Origin: an uncultured Clostridium sp.
GTDB taxonomy: Bacteria; Bacillota; Clostridia; TANB77; CAG-508
Assembly: GCA_900552135.1 (NCBI GenBank)
Contig: URYN01000003.1
Span: 1-64,000, forward strand
DNA: 64,000 nt
Reading direction: 5' to 3'
The notes under the pieces are model-generated. The model did no database searches and had not been told where the DNA came from. It worked only from the letters and a program-made list of their open reading frames with translations. The first letter of the stretch is position 1. Each line of letters begins with the position of its first letter. The translations under genes were made by a program, and so were the position numbers. Shown here in pieces: positions 42,604 to 50,931 of the stretch.

Positions 42604-42640
42604 TTTGAATTAATATATATAATATGAATTCATATAGAAA

Positions 42641-42672
42641 TACATAGATGATTTTATCTATGTATTTTTTTT
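42641..42672 (+). terminator. hup terminator
   Basis: TACATAGAT (42641-42649) pairs with ATCTATGTA (42656-42664), followed by T8. Confidence 0.9.
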
Positions 42673-42813
42673 GCTTTCTTATGCATAAATTAAATTTTCA
42701 AGAATATAATATAATGTATTTTTTGTTGGCAAAAATTATCAATATGTTAAACGTATAAAATGCAGAAAATAAAAGATTAATGTCGATTCTTGAAAGGTGA
42801 TTTATATTGAAAA

Positions 42814-43569
42814 ATGGAAAAAAATGTGATACAATGTATGAATAGTGACAAAGAAAAGAGGGAATTAAGTTTGCAAGAAGTTACAGAACTGAGAAGAAAA
42901 TATGAAAATGAAATAGAAGAAAAAAAGGGTGGATTCGAATTAATTGCCAGAATTATTGGTTATACAATATATAAAATGAAGATGGAAGGATTACTAGAAC
43001 AAGATGTTGAAGTTTGGGGAAGACTAAAAAGCTTTAAATCAGCCTATGAAAACTATCAAAAAAAGGCTATTGACGATTGTTTTGGAATTAGAATCATTGC
43101 TCAAAATGACAGCGATTTAGAGAAGGTTAGAAAACAAATAGAAAAACTATTTGTGGTAGACCAGACAAAGGATCATAGAAAAAAGTCGGCTTCAAAATAT
43201 AATGCAATACATGAAATGGTTCATCTAGATTCAAAATTTATAAATGCTCATAATATGAAGGAAGAATTAACTCCTGCAGTAGAAATTCAATATTGGAACA
43301 ATGAACTAGAAGAAATGTGTGAAACAGGCGAAATTTCATATTCTAAATATAAACACAAAGACATGAAGAGGATACAAGAAATGTATGACGAAAATCCTTT
43401 TGCTACATATAAAAATTTACCAACATATTATGAAATAAGAGGAAACAAAATTAGAATGCTTAGTGCTGAAGAAACACTTATAAAATTGTATCCTGATTTG
43501 ATAAGACATGAAGCGCATAAAAAAGGAGCAGAATCAAAACAAAAAAGAAAAGAAATAATGTGTAGATAA
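42814..43569 (+). CDS. Divergent RelA/SpoT-domain protein
   Basis: A 251-residue protein with a RelA/SpoT nucleotidyltransferase-like domain at about 65-175: WGRLKSFKSAYENYQ, DDCFGIRIIAQNDSDLEKV, then SKYNAIHEMVHL (in place of GYRSLH) and VEIQYW (in place of EIQIRT). The substitutions make ppGpp synthesis doubtful. The N- and C-terminal parts are helical and charged. The start is uncertain: ATG 42814 lies 16 bases after GAAAGG, and another ATG is at 42838. It lies directly upstream of the S10 operon promoter, on the same strand. Confidence 0.75.
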   Translation: MEKNVIQCMNSDKEKRELSLQEVTELRRKYENEIEEKKGGFELIARIIGYTIYKMKMEGLLEQDVEVWGRLKSFKSAYENYQKKAIDDCFGIRIIAQNDSDLEKVRKQIEKLFVVDQTKDHRKKSASKYNAIHEMVHLDSKFINAHNMKEELTPAVEIQYWNNELEEMCETGEISYSKYKHKDMKRIQEMYDENPFATYKNLPTYYEIRGNKIRMLSAEETLIKLYPDLIRHEAHKKGAESKQKRKEIMCR

Positions 43570-43687
43570 AATACTGACAATAGATGTTACAGAGACATAT
43601 TATAGAAATAAAATATGCAAAAAACAATAATCTGTAACGAAAATGCAATAAACAGAGTTAAATATGCAGATAAAATAGAAAAAACCG

Positions 43688-43716
43688 TTGACTTTTAGCT
43701 TAAAATATTATATAAT
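43688..43716 (+). promoter_or_regulatory. Sigma-A promoter of the S10 ribosomal operon
   Basis: TTGACT (43688-43693), a 17-bp spacer and TATAAT (43711-43716), about 240 bases upstream of rpsJ. It is the strongest consensus match in the window. Confidence 0.85.
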
Positions 43717-43723
43717 ATTAAAG

Positions 43724-43956
43724 CATGTAAGATAGCGTTGAAGTGGAATGTGGCTACAACCACCTAAAAACCAGGGGTTGGAGGGAACTTCCATGGAGCA
43801 TGTCGTGGCTAAGACCAGGCGGTAAGGTTTATAAATAACAAGCACTTATCCCAAGATATTCATGCAAAAACTTGGGCTTTTATATTGGTAATACATAAAA
43901 CACCAGGGTGCGTTTATACCTTCCGACCACAAAATAATTTAAGGAGGGAAAATTAC
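43724..43956 (+). promoter_or_regulatory. Structured leader of the S10 operon with attenuator
   Basis: A 230-base untranslated leader, GC-richer than its surroundings. It has paired segments around 43740-43840 (GGTTG, CCACC, GTGGCTACAACCACC-type repeats) and a terminator-like hairpin at 43850-43882. This fits an attenuation or r-protein (such as L4) feedback leader; I do not recognise a named Rfam family. The 43570-43956 gap holds no gene. Confidence 0.6.
43850..43882 (+). terminator. Attenuator hairpin in the rpsJ leader
   Basis: CCCAAG (43850-43855) pairs with CTTGGG (43871-43876), followed by CTTTTA. It lies between promoter and rpsJ, so it must be conditionally bypassed. Confidence 0.65.
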
Positions 43957-44286
43957 ATGGCAAACAAGCAAACTACACAAGTAGCAAATGGTAAAATCAG
44001 AATAAGATTAAAAGCTTATGATCCACAACTTTTAGAACAGTCTGCTGTAAAAATAGTAGATACTGCTAAAAAAACAGGAGCAAAAGTTTCAGGACCTATT
44101 CCATTACCAACAGAAAAGGAAATCGTAACAATATTACGTTCTCCACACAAACACAAAGATTCAAGAGAGCAATTTGAAATGAGAACACACAAGAGAGTTA
44201 TTGATATTCTTTATCCTACACAAAAAACAGTTGAAAGTCTAACAAAATTAGAATTACCAGCTGGTGTAAATATAGAAATCAAATAA
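43957..44286 (+). CDS. rpsJ: 30S ribosomal protein S10
   Basis: A 109-residue S10 (KIRIRLKAYDPQLLEQSA, GPIPLPTEKEIVTILRSPHKHKDSREQFE split by the family pattern, then KRVIDI). S10 binds the 30S head and also NusG/NusB in antitermination. ATG 43957 follows AAGGAGGG; the frame is open 24 codons further up through the leader. It starts the S10-spc-alpha cluster without the str operon genes (rpsL, rpsG, fusA, tuf) just before it. Confidence 0.98.
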   Translation: MANKQTTQVANGKIRIRLKAYDPQLLEQSAVKIVDTAKKTGAKVSGPIPLPTEKEIVTILRSPHKHKDSREQFEMRTHKRVIDILYPTQKTVESLTKLELPAGVNIEIK

Positions 44287-44392
44287 TTAAAAGAGAAGAA
44301 TAAAGGCAAAACGTTTAGAAACCCATAAAAATCTGACAAAAAAACCATGCTAGTGAATTATCATTAGCCAATAGTTAGGAGGAAATTAAAAA

Positions 44393-45022
44393 ATGAAAAA
44401 AGCAATTATAGGAAGAAAAGTCGGAATGACACAAATCTTCGATGAAGCTGGAAAAGTTATACCAGTTACAGTATTAGAAGCTGGACCTTGTGTAATAGCA
44501 CAAGTTAAATCAGTAGAAACAGATGGATACAATGCTGTTCAATTAGGATTTGGAGATGTAAAAGAAAGCAAATTAAACAATCCTGAAAAAGGACATTTTA
44601 CAAAATCTAAATTACCATTAAAGAAACATTTAAGAGAATTCAGAATGGATTCAGTTGAAGATGTAAAAGTTGGAGATGAATTAAAAGCTGATGTTTTCTC
44701 TAAAGGAGACAAAGTTGACATTCAAGGAATTTCAAAAGGAAAAGGATTCCAAGGTGTTATAAAAAGACATCATCAATCAAGAGGACCTATGGGACATGGT
44801 TCTATGTATCATAGAAGACCAGGATCTATGGGATCTACATCAACACCAGGTAGAGTATTCAAAGGAAAGAATCTTCCAGGACATACAGGAAGAATTACAG
44901 TTACAATACAAAACCTAGAAGTTGTATCTGTTGACTTAGATAAAAACGTAATATTAGTTAAAGGAAGCGTTCCTGGAGCTAATGGAACAATATTAAAAAT
45001 TAAACAAAGTGTAAAAGCATAA
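44393..45022 (+). CDS. rplC: 50S ribosomal protein L3
   Basis: A 209-residue L3 that nucleates 50S assembly near the peptidyl transferase centre. It matches end to end: KAIIGRKVGMTQIFDE, GKGFQGVIKRHH, and the glycine-rich loop RRPGSMGSTSTPGRVFKGK that reaches the active site (the modified Gln region). TTAGGAGG precedes the ATG. It follows rpsJ after 106 bases and shares the S10 operon. Confidence 0.98.
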   Translation: MKKAIIGRKVGMTQIFDEAGKVIPVTVLEAGPCVIAQVKSVETDGYNAVQLGFGDVKESKLNNPEKGHFTKSKLPLKKHLREFRMDSVEDVKVGDELKADVFSKGDKVDIQGISKGKGFQGVIKRHHQSRGPMGHGSMYHRRPGSMGSTSTPGRVFKGKNLPGHTGRITVTIQNLEVVSVDLDKNVILVKGSVPGANGTILKIKQSVKA

Positions 45023-45038
45023 GGAAGGAGGAAGAAAG

Positions 45039-45662
45039 ATGCCTAAGATAGACGTATATGATATAAATGGAAAGAAAGTTAAAGAACTAGAATTAAACGA
45101 AGCAGTATTTGGAATTGAGCCAAACGAAGCAGTTGTTCATAGTGTATTAGTAAACTTTCTAGCAAATCAAAGACAAGGAACACAAAATACAAAAACAAGA
45201 TCAGAAGTTTCTGGTGGTGGAAAGAAGCCATGGAGACAAAAAGGAACAGGTAGAGCAAGACAAGGAAGTATAAGAGCTCCACAATGGATTAAAGGTGGTA
45301 TAGCTTTAGGACCAAAACCACGTTCTTACAAATACACTGTTAATAAGAAAGAAAGAGCTTTAGCTATAAGATCAGTATTAAGTGCAAAAGTACTTGAAAA
45401 TGAATTAGTAGTTGTAGACAACATGCCATTAAAAGAGATTAAGACAAAAGAAATGGTAAAAGCTCTAAACAATTTAAAAGTAGAAGGAAAAGCATTAATA
45501 ATGCTACCTACAAAAAATGAAAATATCCAAAAATCAGCAAGAAACATTGAAGGAGTTAAAACAACATTAGTTGAAACAATCAATGTATATGATTTATTAA
45601 AATATAATAAACTTGTTGTTACTGAGGATACTGTAAAGAAATTAGAGGAGGTGTACGCTTAA
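45039..45662 (+). CDS. rplD: 50S ribosomal protein L4
   Basis: A 207-residue L4 (GGGKKPWRQKGTGRARQG in the long loop, GPKPRSYKYTVNKKE, then VVVDNMPLKEIKT). L4 lines the exit tunnel and, in many bacteria, regulates the S10 operon. GGAAGGAGG precedes the ATG. It ends 2 bases before rplW, whose ribosome binding site lies inside rplD. Confidence 0.98.
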   Translation: MPKIDVYDINGKKVKELELNEAVFGIEPNEAVVHSVLVNFLANQRQGTQNTKTRSEVSGGGKKPWRQKGTGRARQGSIRAPQWIKGGIALGPKPRSYKYTVNKKERALAIRSVLSAKVLENELVVVDNMPLKEIKTKEMVKALNNLKVEGKALIMLPTKNENIQKSARNIEGVKTTLVETINVYDLLKYNKLVVTEDTVKKLEEVYA

Positions 45663-45664
45663 TA

Positions 45665-46012
45665 ATGAGACCAGAAGACATTATAATAAGACCAATAATT
45701 ACTGAAGAAAGTAATGAAGGAATTCAAGAAGGAAAGTATACCTTTAAAGTTAATAAGAAAGCTACAAAAATTGATATTGCAAACGCAGTAGAAAAACTTT
45801 TTGGAGTTAAAGTATTAAAAGTTAATACTATTACAGTAAAAGGTAAAGAAAAAAGAGTTGGAAGAAATGTTGGAAGAACATCTGACTGGAAGAAAGCTAT
45901 TGTTACAATAGATACAAACCCATCAGACAAAACATATCTTGCAAAAGGTGGAAAAGAAACAAAGATAGCTACAAAGTATAAGACATCTATTGATGAATTT
46001 ATGGGTGCGTAG
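45665..46012 (+). CDS. rplW: 50S ribosomal protein L23
   Basis: A 115-residue L23 that sits at the tunnel exit where trigger factor and SRP dock. Family motifs: IIRPIITEESNEGI, YTFKVNKKATKIDIANAVE, VNTITVKGKEKRVGR. It is slightly longer than usual, with a C-terminal extension (GGKETKIATKYKTSIDEFMGA). Its ribosome binding site is in a 13-base sequence that recurs in the following spacer at 46157-46169. Confidence 0.97.
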   Translation: MRPEDIIIRPIITEESNEGIQEGKYTFKVNKKATKIDIANAVEKLFGVKVLKVNTITVKGKEKRVGRNVGRTSDWKKAIVTIDTNPSDKTYLAKGGKETKIATKYKTSIDEFMGA

Positions 46013-46243
46013 TTAAATAAAAATAGCGAGAAATAACTCGGATAATAAAAAATATCTGCTTATGCGGGGCAGGAAAAAAAGAATACGTAAATAAATATAA
46101 ATAAAAATTAGAAATAAATTAAAGCGAGGAGTACTAGGAAAACGAGCAAGAAATCCGGAGGTGTACGCTGGTACATTGAGAAATTTCGAAGTGAAGTTTG
46201 ACAACGTAATCCGAAGATTAAATTTATTTTGGGAGGAAAAGAA
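46013..46243 (+). promoter_or_regulatory. Long structured spacer between rplW and rplB
   Basis: 231 bases without a coding frame of family type, unusual inside an S10 operon. It has a GC-richer 3' part with CTGC/GCAG and GTAC/GTAC pairings, and repeats GGAGGTGTACGCT (46157-46169) from the rplW ribosome binding site (45647-45659). It could be an internal leader for L2. Confidence 0.5.
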
Positions 46244-47068
46244 ATGGCAACAAAAAAATTCAGACCAATGACTCCATCACTAAGAAACATGACAGTTTCT
46301 GATTTTGCTGAAATAACAAAAAAAGCTCCTGAAAAATCTTTACTAGCAGTAAAGAAAGAAAAAGCAGGAAGAAATAGTTACGGTAGAATCACAGTTCGTC
46401 ACCAAGGTGGAGGAAACAGACAAAAATATAGAATTATAGACTTCAAACGTCAAAAAGAAGACATGGAAGCTACAGTAATAGGAATCGAATACGATCCAAA
46501 CAGAAGTGCAAACATTGCATTAATCCAATATGAAGACGGAACTAAAGCTTATATATTAGCTCCAGTTGGATTAAAAGATGGAGATAAGGTTGTATCAGGA
46601 GAGCATGTTGATATTAAACCAGGAAACTGCACAAGACTTGCAAACATACCAGTAGGTACTATGATTCATAACATAGAAATAAACCCTGGTCAAGGTGCAA
46701 AATTAGTTAGAGCTGCAGGACAAGAAGCTCAATTAATGGCTAAAGAAGGAAAATTTGCAAATTTAAGATTACCTTCAGGAGAAATGAGATTAATAATGCT
46801 TAACTGCAGAGCTACAATAGGAACTGTAGGAAACGCAGAATATGAAAATATTAAATTAGGTAAAGCTGGAAAGACAAGACATCTTGGCAAACGTCCAGAA
46901 GTTAGAGGATCTGCAATGAACCCAGTAGATCACCCTCATGGTGGTGGTGAAGGAAAGGCTCCAGTAGGACACGCAGGACCAATGACTCCTTGGGGTAAAC
47001 CAGCACTTGGATACAAGACAAGAAAGAATACAAGAACTGATAAATTTATAGCTAAGAGGAGGAAATAA
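46244..47068 (+). CDS. rplB: 50S ribosomal protein L2
   Basis: A 274-residue L2 needed for subunit joining and peptidyl transfer. Motifs: GRNSYGRITVRHQGGG, then MNPVDHPHGGGEGKAPVG with the conserved His, and GYKTRKNTRTDKFI at the end. ATG 46244 follows GGGAGG; the in-frame ATG at 46229 is part of that site. Long spacer before it; rpsS follows 2 bases after the stop. Confidence 0.98.
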   Translation: MATKKFRPMTPSLRNMTVSDFAEITKKAPEKSLLAVKKEKAGRNSYGRITVRHQGGGNRQKYRIIDFKRQKEDMEATVIGIEYDPNRSANIALIQYEDGTKAYILAPVGLKDGDKVVSGEHVDIKPGNCTRLANIPVGTMIHNIEINPGQGAKLVRAAGQEAQLMAKEGKFANLRLPSGEMRLIMLNCRATIGTVGNAEYENIKLGKAGKTRHLGKRPEVRGSAMNPVDHPHGGGEGKAPVGHAGPMTPWGKPALGYKTRKNTRTDKFIAKRRK

Positions 47069-47070
47069 TA

Positions 47071-47352
47071 ATGTCAAGATCTAGTAAAAAGAAACCATTT
47101 GTTGCTCCAGAGCTATTAAAAAGAGTTGAAGCAATGAATGAGAGTGGAAAGAAAGAAGTATTAAAGACATGGTCTAGAGCTTCTACAATATACCCACAAA
47201 TGGTTGGACACACAATCGCTGTTCATGATGGAAGAAAACATGTTCCAGTATATATTACTGAAGAAATGATTGGACACAAATTAGGAGAATTTGCTCCAAC
47301 AAGAACATTTAAAGGACATTCAGGAGACAAGACAACAACAACAACAAAGTAA
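47071..47352 (+). CDS. rpsS: 30S ribosomal protein S19
   Basis: A 93-residue S19 (SRSSKKKPFVAPELL, then WSRASTIYPQMVGHTIAVHD and GEFAPTRTFKGH) of the 30S head. GAGGAGG precedes the ATG. Standard place after rplB in the S10 operon; ends in a Thr/Lys run (KTTTTTK). Confidence 0.98.
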   Translation: MSRSSKKKPFVAPELLKRVEAMNESGKKEVLKTWSRASTIYPQMVGHTIAVHDGRKHVPVYITEEMIGHKLGEFAPTRTFKGHSGDKTTTTTK

Positions 47353-47375
47353 AATATTTAAGGAGGTAAATAAAA

Positions 47376-47750
47376 GTGGAAGAAAAGCAAACAGAGATAG
47401 TTAAAAATGAAGTACCACAAGCAGTTGCAACTCTTAAATATGCTAGAATTTCATCAAGAAAAGTTAAGATTGTAGCAGATTTAATAAGAGGAAAAAGTGC
47501 TGAAGAAGCTTTAGCAATAGTTAAGTTTACACCAAAAGCATCATCAGCTATAATTGAAAAATTGCTAAAATCTGCAATAGCTAATGCAGAAAACAATCAT
47601 GGTATGAAGAGCAATAAATTATATGTAGATCAGATATATGCAAACCAAGGACCTACATTAAGAAGAATAAGACCAGCTGCAAAAGGATCAGCTGTTAGAA
47701 TTAGAAAGAGAACAAGTCATATAACAATAGTTCTTAAGGAAAGAGACTAA
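47376..47750 (+). CDS. rplV: 50S ribosomal protein L22
   Basis: A 124-residue L22 whose loop reaches into the exit tunnel. Motifs: ARISSRKVKIVADLIRGKS, LLKSAIANAENN and RRIRPAAKGSAVRIRKRTSH. GTG start at 47376 after AAGGAGG. The short acidic N-terminal extension (VEEKQTEIVKNEVPQ) before the family start is mildly unusual. Confidence 0.97.
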   Translation: MEEKQTEIVKNEVPQAVATLKYARISSRKVKIVADLIRGKSAEEALAIVKFTPKASSAIIEKLLKSAIANAENNHGMKSNKLYVDQIYANQGPTLRRIRPAAKGSAVRIRKRTSHITIVLKERD

Positions 47751-47772
47751 GAGTAAGGAGGATAATAGAAAA

Positions 47773-48432
47773 ATGGGACAAAAAATGAATCCAAACGGAC
47801 TAAGAGTTGGAATCATAAAAGACTGGAGCTCAAAATGGTATGCAGACTCAAAACATTTTGCAGATTATCTAGTAGAAGACCACAAAATCCGTGAATATGT
47901 TAAGAAAAAACTATACGCTAGCGGAATTTCAAAAGTTGAAATTGAAAGAACTGCAAAATTCGTAAAAGTAAACGTATATACAGCAAAGCCTGGACTAGTA
48001 ATAGGAAAAGGTGGAAATTTAGCTGAAAGCTTAAAAGCTGAATTACAAAAAATGATAGGAAAAGATGTAAATCTAAATATTGTTGAGGTTAAGAGCCCAG
48101 ATTTAGATGCACAATTAGTTGCTGAAAATATAGCAGGACAACTAGAAAGAAGAATCTCATTCAGACGTGCAATGAAACAATGTATGCAAAAAACAATGAA
48201 GATGGGTGCTTTAGGAATAAAGACATCTGTATCAGGAAGACTTGGTGGAGCTGATATGGCAAGAACTGAGTTCTATAAAGAAGGTACAATACCACTTCAA
48301 ACATTAAGAGCAGACATTGATTATGGATTTGCAGAGGCTAACACAACTTATGGTAAAGTTGGGGTTAAAGTTTGGATATATAAAGGAGAAGTTCTTCCAG
48401 CTAAGAAGAAAGTGGAAGGAGGAGACAGATAA
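47773..48432 (+). CDS. rpsC: 30S ribosomal protein S3
   Basis: A 219-residue S3. The N-terminal KH domain has GLVIGKGG near residues 75-82; the C-terminal domain has RRISFRRAMKQCM, GIKTSVSGRLGGADMAR and the GKVGVKVWIYKGE end. It lines the mRNA entry. AAGGAGG precedes the ATG. Its stop overlaps rplP start by one base. Confidence 0.98.
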   Translation: MGQKMNPNGLRVGIIKDWSSKWYADSKHFADYLVEDHKIREYVKKKLYASGISKVEIERTAKFVKVNVYTAKPGLVIGKGGNLAESLKAELQKMIGKDVNLNIVEVKSPDLDAQLVAENIAGQLERRISFRRAMKQCMQKTMKMGALGIKTSVSGRLGGADMARTEFYKEGTIPLQTLRADIDYGFAEANTTYGKVGVKVWIYKGEVLPAKKKVEGGDR

Positions 48433-48875
48433 TGCCATTAATGCCAAAAAGAACAAAATATAGAAAACAACAAAAAGGTAGAAATAGAGGAAAGGCAACA
48501 AGAGGAAATGTAGTTACTGACGGTCTATATGGACTTCAAGCATTAGAAGCAGGACAAATTACTTCTAACCAAATAGAAGCAGCCCGTGTTGCTATGACAA
48601 GATATATAAAAAGAGGTGGAAAGGTTTGGATTAAAATCTTCCCAGATAAACCTATAACAAAGAAACCAGCAGATACTCGTATGGGTAAAGGTAAAGGATC
48701 AGTTGAATACTGGGTAGCAGTAGTAAAGCCAGGAAGAATATTATTCGAACTTGCTGATGTATCAGAAGACATCGCAAGAGAAGCATTAAGACTTGCTGCT
48801 AACAAACTATCTGTTAAGTGTAAATTTGTTAAAAAGGAAACTGAAGTAGGTGGTGAATTAGATGAAGATAAATAA
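48432..48875 (+). CDS. rplP: 50S ribosomal protein L16
   Basis: A 147-residue L16 close to the A-site tRNA. Motifs: PKRTKYRKQQKGRNRG, then TRMGKGKGSVEYWVAVVKPG and ALRLAANKL. GGAGG lies in the end of rpsC. It overlaps rpmC by 14 bases, so translation is coupled. Confidence 0.98.
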   Translation: MPLMPKRTKYRKQQKGRNRGKATRGNVVTDGLYGLQALEAGQITSNQIEAARVAMTRYIKRGGKVWIKIFPDKPITKKPADTRMGKGKGSVEYWVAVVKPGRILFELADVSEDIAREALRLAANKLSVKCKFVKKETEVGGELDEDK

Positions 48876-49218
48876 GATTAGAGAAATGTCTTCACCAGAC
48901 TTAGAAAAAGAATTAGGAGAATTAAAATCAGAATTGTTCAAACTAAGATTTAGCTTAGCAACAAACGGATTAGACAATCCTATGAAAATTAAAGAAGTTA
49001 AGAAAGACATTGCAAAAATAAAAACAGTTTTAACACAAAGAGAATTAAATGGTGGAAAAGATGTAGAAGTAAAAAACGTTGTAAAAGAAGCTAAAAAAGC
49101 TCCTGCAAAGAAAGAAACTGCATCAGAAGAACCAAAAAAAGAAGCTAAAAAAACAACTGCTAAAAAGGAAACAGCTAAGAAAACAACAAAGAAAGCTGAA
49201 GAAAAAGAAAGCAAATAA
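48862..49218 (+). CDS. rpmC: 50S ribosomal protein L29 with long Lys/Ala-rich tail
   Basis: Residues 1-68 are normal L29 (KIREMSSPDLEKELGELKSE, then LRFSLATNGLDNPMKIKEVK and KDIAKIKTVLTQRE). Residues about 69-118 form an extra basic, low-complexity tail with repeated KKxxAKKE units, rich in Lys, Ala, Glu and Thr. L29 is usually 60-72 residues, so the tail nearly doubles it. It lies at the tunnel exit near L23, where a flexible tail could touch nascent chains or rRNA. ATG 48862 overlaps rplP. Confidence 0.93.
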   Translation: MKINKIREMSSPDLEKELGELKSELFKLRFSLATNGLDNPMKIKEVKKDIAKIKTVLTQRELNGGKDVEVKNVVKEAKKAPAKKETASEEPKKEAKKTTAKKETAKKTTKKAEEKESK

Positions 49219-49284
49219 TTTAGCTTAAAATAATAATAATGAATCTTTGATATTTAATATGATATTAAAAGAAAGGAGATTAAA

Positions 49285-49548
49285 ATGGAAGAAAGAAATC
49301 TTCGTAAAACAATGATAGGAATTGTTTCATCTGATAAGATGGACAAAACTGTAGTTGTATCTGTTGAACAAAGAGAAATGGATAAAACTTACGGAAAAAT
49401 CAAAAAGAAGACATATAAATTAAAAGCCCATGATGAAAACAACGAATGCAAAGTTGGAGATAAAGTAAAAGTTATGGAAACAAGACCTTTATCAAAAGAC
49501 AAGAGATGGAGAGTTGTTGAAATCTTAGAAAAGGCAATAATCAAATAA
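49285..49548 (+). CDS. rpsQ: 30S ribosomal protein S17
   Basis: An 87-residue S17 (RKTMIGIVSSDKMDKTVVVS, then CKVGDKVKVMETRPLSKDKR and WRVVEIL), an OB-fold early 30S binder. AAAGGAG precedes the ATG. It follows rpmC after a 66-base gap. Confidence 0.98.
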   Translation: MEERNLRKTMIGIVSSDKMDKTVVVSVEQREMDKTYGKIKKKTYKLKAHDENNECKVGDKVKVMETRPLSKDKRWRVVEILEKAIIK

Positions 49549-49580
49549 TATAAAGAATGTAAGAAGGAGGTACTAGTTTA

Positions 49581-49949
49581 ATGGTACAGCAACAAACAGT
49601 ATTAAAAGTAGCTGATAATACAGGTGCAAAAGAAATTATGTGTATTAGATGCTTAGGCGGTTCTTATAGAAAATATGCTAGAGTTGGTGATATTATAATT
49701 GCTTCTGTTAAAACAGCAACACCAGGTGGCGTTGTAAAAAAAGGCGAAGTAGTTAAAGCAGTAGTTGTTAGAACTAAGAAACCAATAAGAAGAGCTGACG
49801 GATCTTATTTAAGATTTGACGAGAATGCAGCCGTTATAATAAGAGACGATGGAACACCAAAGGGAACTCGTATATTTGGCCCAGTAGCAAGAGAATTAAG
49901 AGATGGAGAATATATGAAAATACTTTCATTAGCTCCAGAAGTTCTATAG
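49581..49949 (+). CDS. rplN: 50S ribosomal protein L14
   Basis: A 122-residue L14 (VLKVADNTGAKEIMCIRCLG, then NAAVIIRDDGTPKGTRIFGP and AREL). It forms an intersubunit bridge and binds the silencing factor RsfS. Length is the family standard. AAGGAGG precedes the ATG. Confidence 0.98.
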   Translation: MVQQQTVLKVADNTGAKEIMCIRCLGGSYRKYARVGDIIIASVKTATPGGVVKKGEVVKAVVVRTKKPIRRADGSYLRFDENAAVIIRDDGTPKGTRIFGPVARELRDGEYMKILSLAPEVL

Positions 49950-50000
49950 AATGTTACATAAAATCGAGAAATGTATAAAAACATTAGTGAGGTGAAAAAA

Positions 50001-50309
50001 ATGAAACTAAGAAAAGGCGACACAGTTAAAGTTTTATCTGGAAATGATAAAGGAAAAACTGGAGAAATCCTAGAAGTAATACCTAAAACAGAAAAAATAA
50101 TTGTTAAAGGTATAAATATAAGAAAAAAGAGTGTTAAGCCAAGAAGACAAGGAGAGCAAGGAGGAATAATTCCTTCAGAAGCAGCAATACATTCAAGTAA
50201 AGTTGCTCTAGTTTGCCCTAAATGTGGAAAAGCAACAAGAATAGGATATGTTGTTGAAAATGGCGAAAAAGCTCGTGTATGCAAGAAATGCAACGCAAAA
50301 TTAAAATAG
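50001..50309 (+). CDS. rplX: 50S ribosomal protein L24
   Basis: A 102-residue L24. The KOW motif is at the start (KLRKGDTVKVLSGNDKGKTG), and the C-terminus has a zinc ribbon with two CxxC pairs (CPKCGKAT and CKKCNAKL), a zinc-bearing form. ATG 50001 follows GAGGTG; the upstream in-frame ATG at 49971 lacks a ribosome binding site. Confidence 0.98.
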   Translation: MKLRKGDTVKVLSGNDKGKTGEILEVIPKTEKIIVKGINIRKKSVKPRRQGEQGGIIPSEAAIHSSKVALVCPKCGKATRIGYVVENGEKARVCKKCNAKLK

Positions 50310-50336
50310 TTATGGAAAGGAGGTCTATAAAGACTT

Positions 50337-50876
50337 ATGGAAATATTAAGAGAACAATATGAAAAAGAAATAGTACCAGCATTAATGAAAAAGTTTAATT
50401 ATAAATCAGTAATGGAAGTTCCAAAGCTAGATAAAATAGTTATTAATATAGGATTAGGTGATACAAAGGAAAATCCTAAGGAATTAGACAATGCTATAAG
50501 TGAATTAGCACAAATAACAGGACAAAAACCTATAGTAACAAAATCTAAGAAGGCAATAGCTGCATTCAAATTAAGAGCAGGTGTGCCAATTGGATGTAAA
50601 GTTACATTAAGAAAAGACAAAATGTATGATTTTGCTAATAAATTATTTAACGTAGCACTTCCAAGAGTAAGAGATTTTAGAGGAATACCTGCAGATTCTT
50701 TTGATGGTAGAGGAAACTATTCAATGGGAATTAAAGAACAATTGATATTCCCTGAAATAGAATACGAAAAGGTTGACAAAGTAAGAGGAATGGATATTAT
50801 ATTTGTTACAACTGCAAAGACTGATGAAGAAGCAAAAGAGCTATTAAAGTTATTAGGTATGCCTTTTAAAAATTAA
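50337..50876 (+). CDS. rplE: 50S ribosomal protein L5
   Basis: A 179-residue L5 that binds 5S rRNA. Motifs: MEVPKLDKIVINIGLGD, TGQKPIVTKSKKAIAAFKLR and RDFRGIPADSFDGRGNYS. GGAAAGGAGG precedes the ATG. Length is the family standard. Confidence 0.98.
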   Translation: MEILREQYEKEIVPALMKKFNYKSVMEVPKLDKIVINIGLGDTKENPKELDNAISELAQITGQKPIVTKSKKAIAAFKLRAGVPIGCKVTLRKDKMYDFANKLFNVALPRVRDFRGIPADSFDGRGNYSMGIKEQLIFPEIEYEKVDKVRGMDIIFVTTAKTDEEAKELLKLLGMPFKN

Positions 50877-50931
50877 TTATAGGAACTAATTAATTTAGAA
50901 TATCGAATTAGGTATAAAGAAAGGAGTAAAA

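Noticed and set aside
43724..43956. T-box or known metabolite riboswitch in the rpsJ leader
   Set aside because: No AGGGTGG T-box core and no riboswitch consensus I recognise.
46013..46290. Minus-strand frames in the rplW-rplB spacer
   Set aside because: Low-complexity Phe/Leu products opposite a ribosomal operon, without ribosome binding sites.
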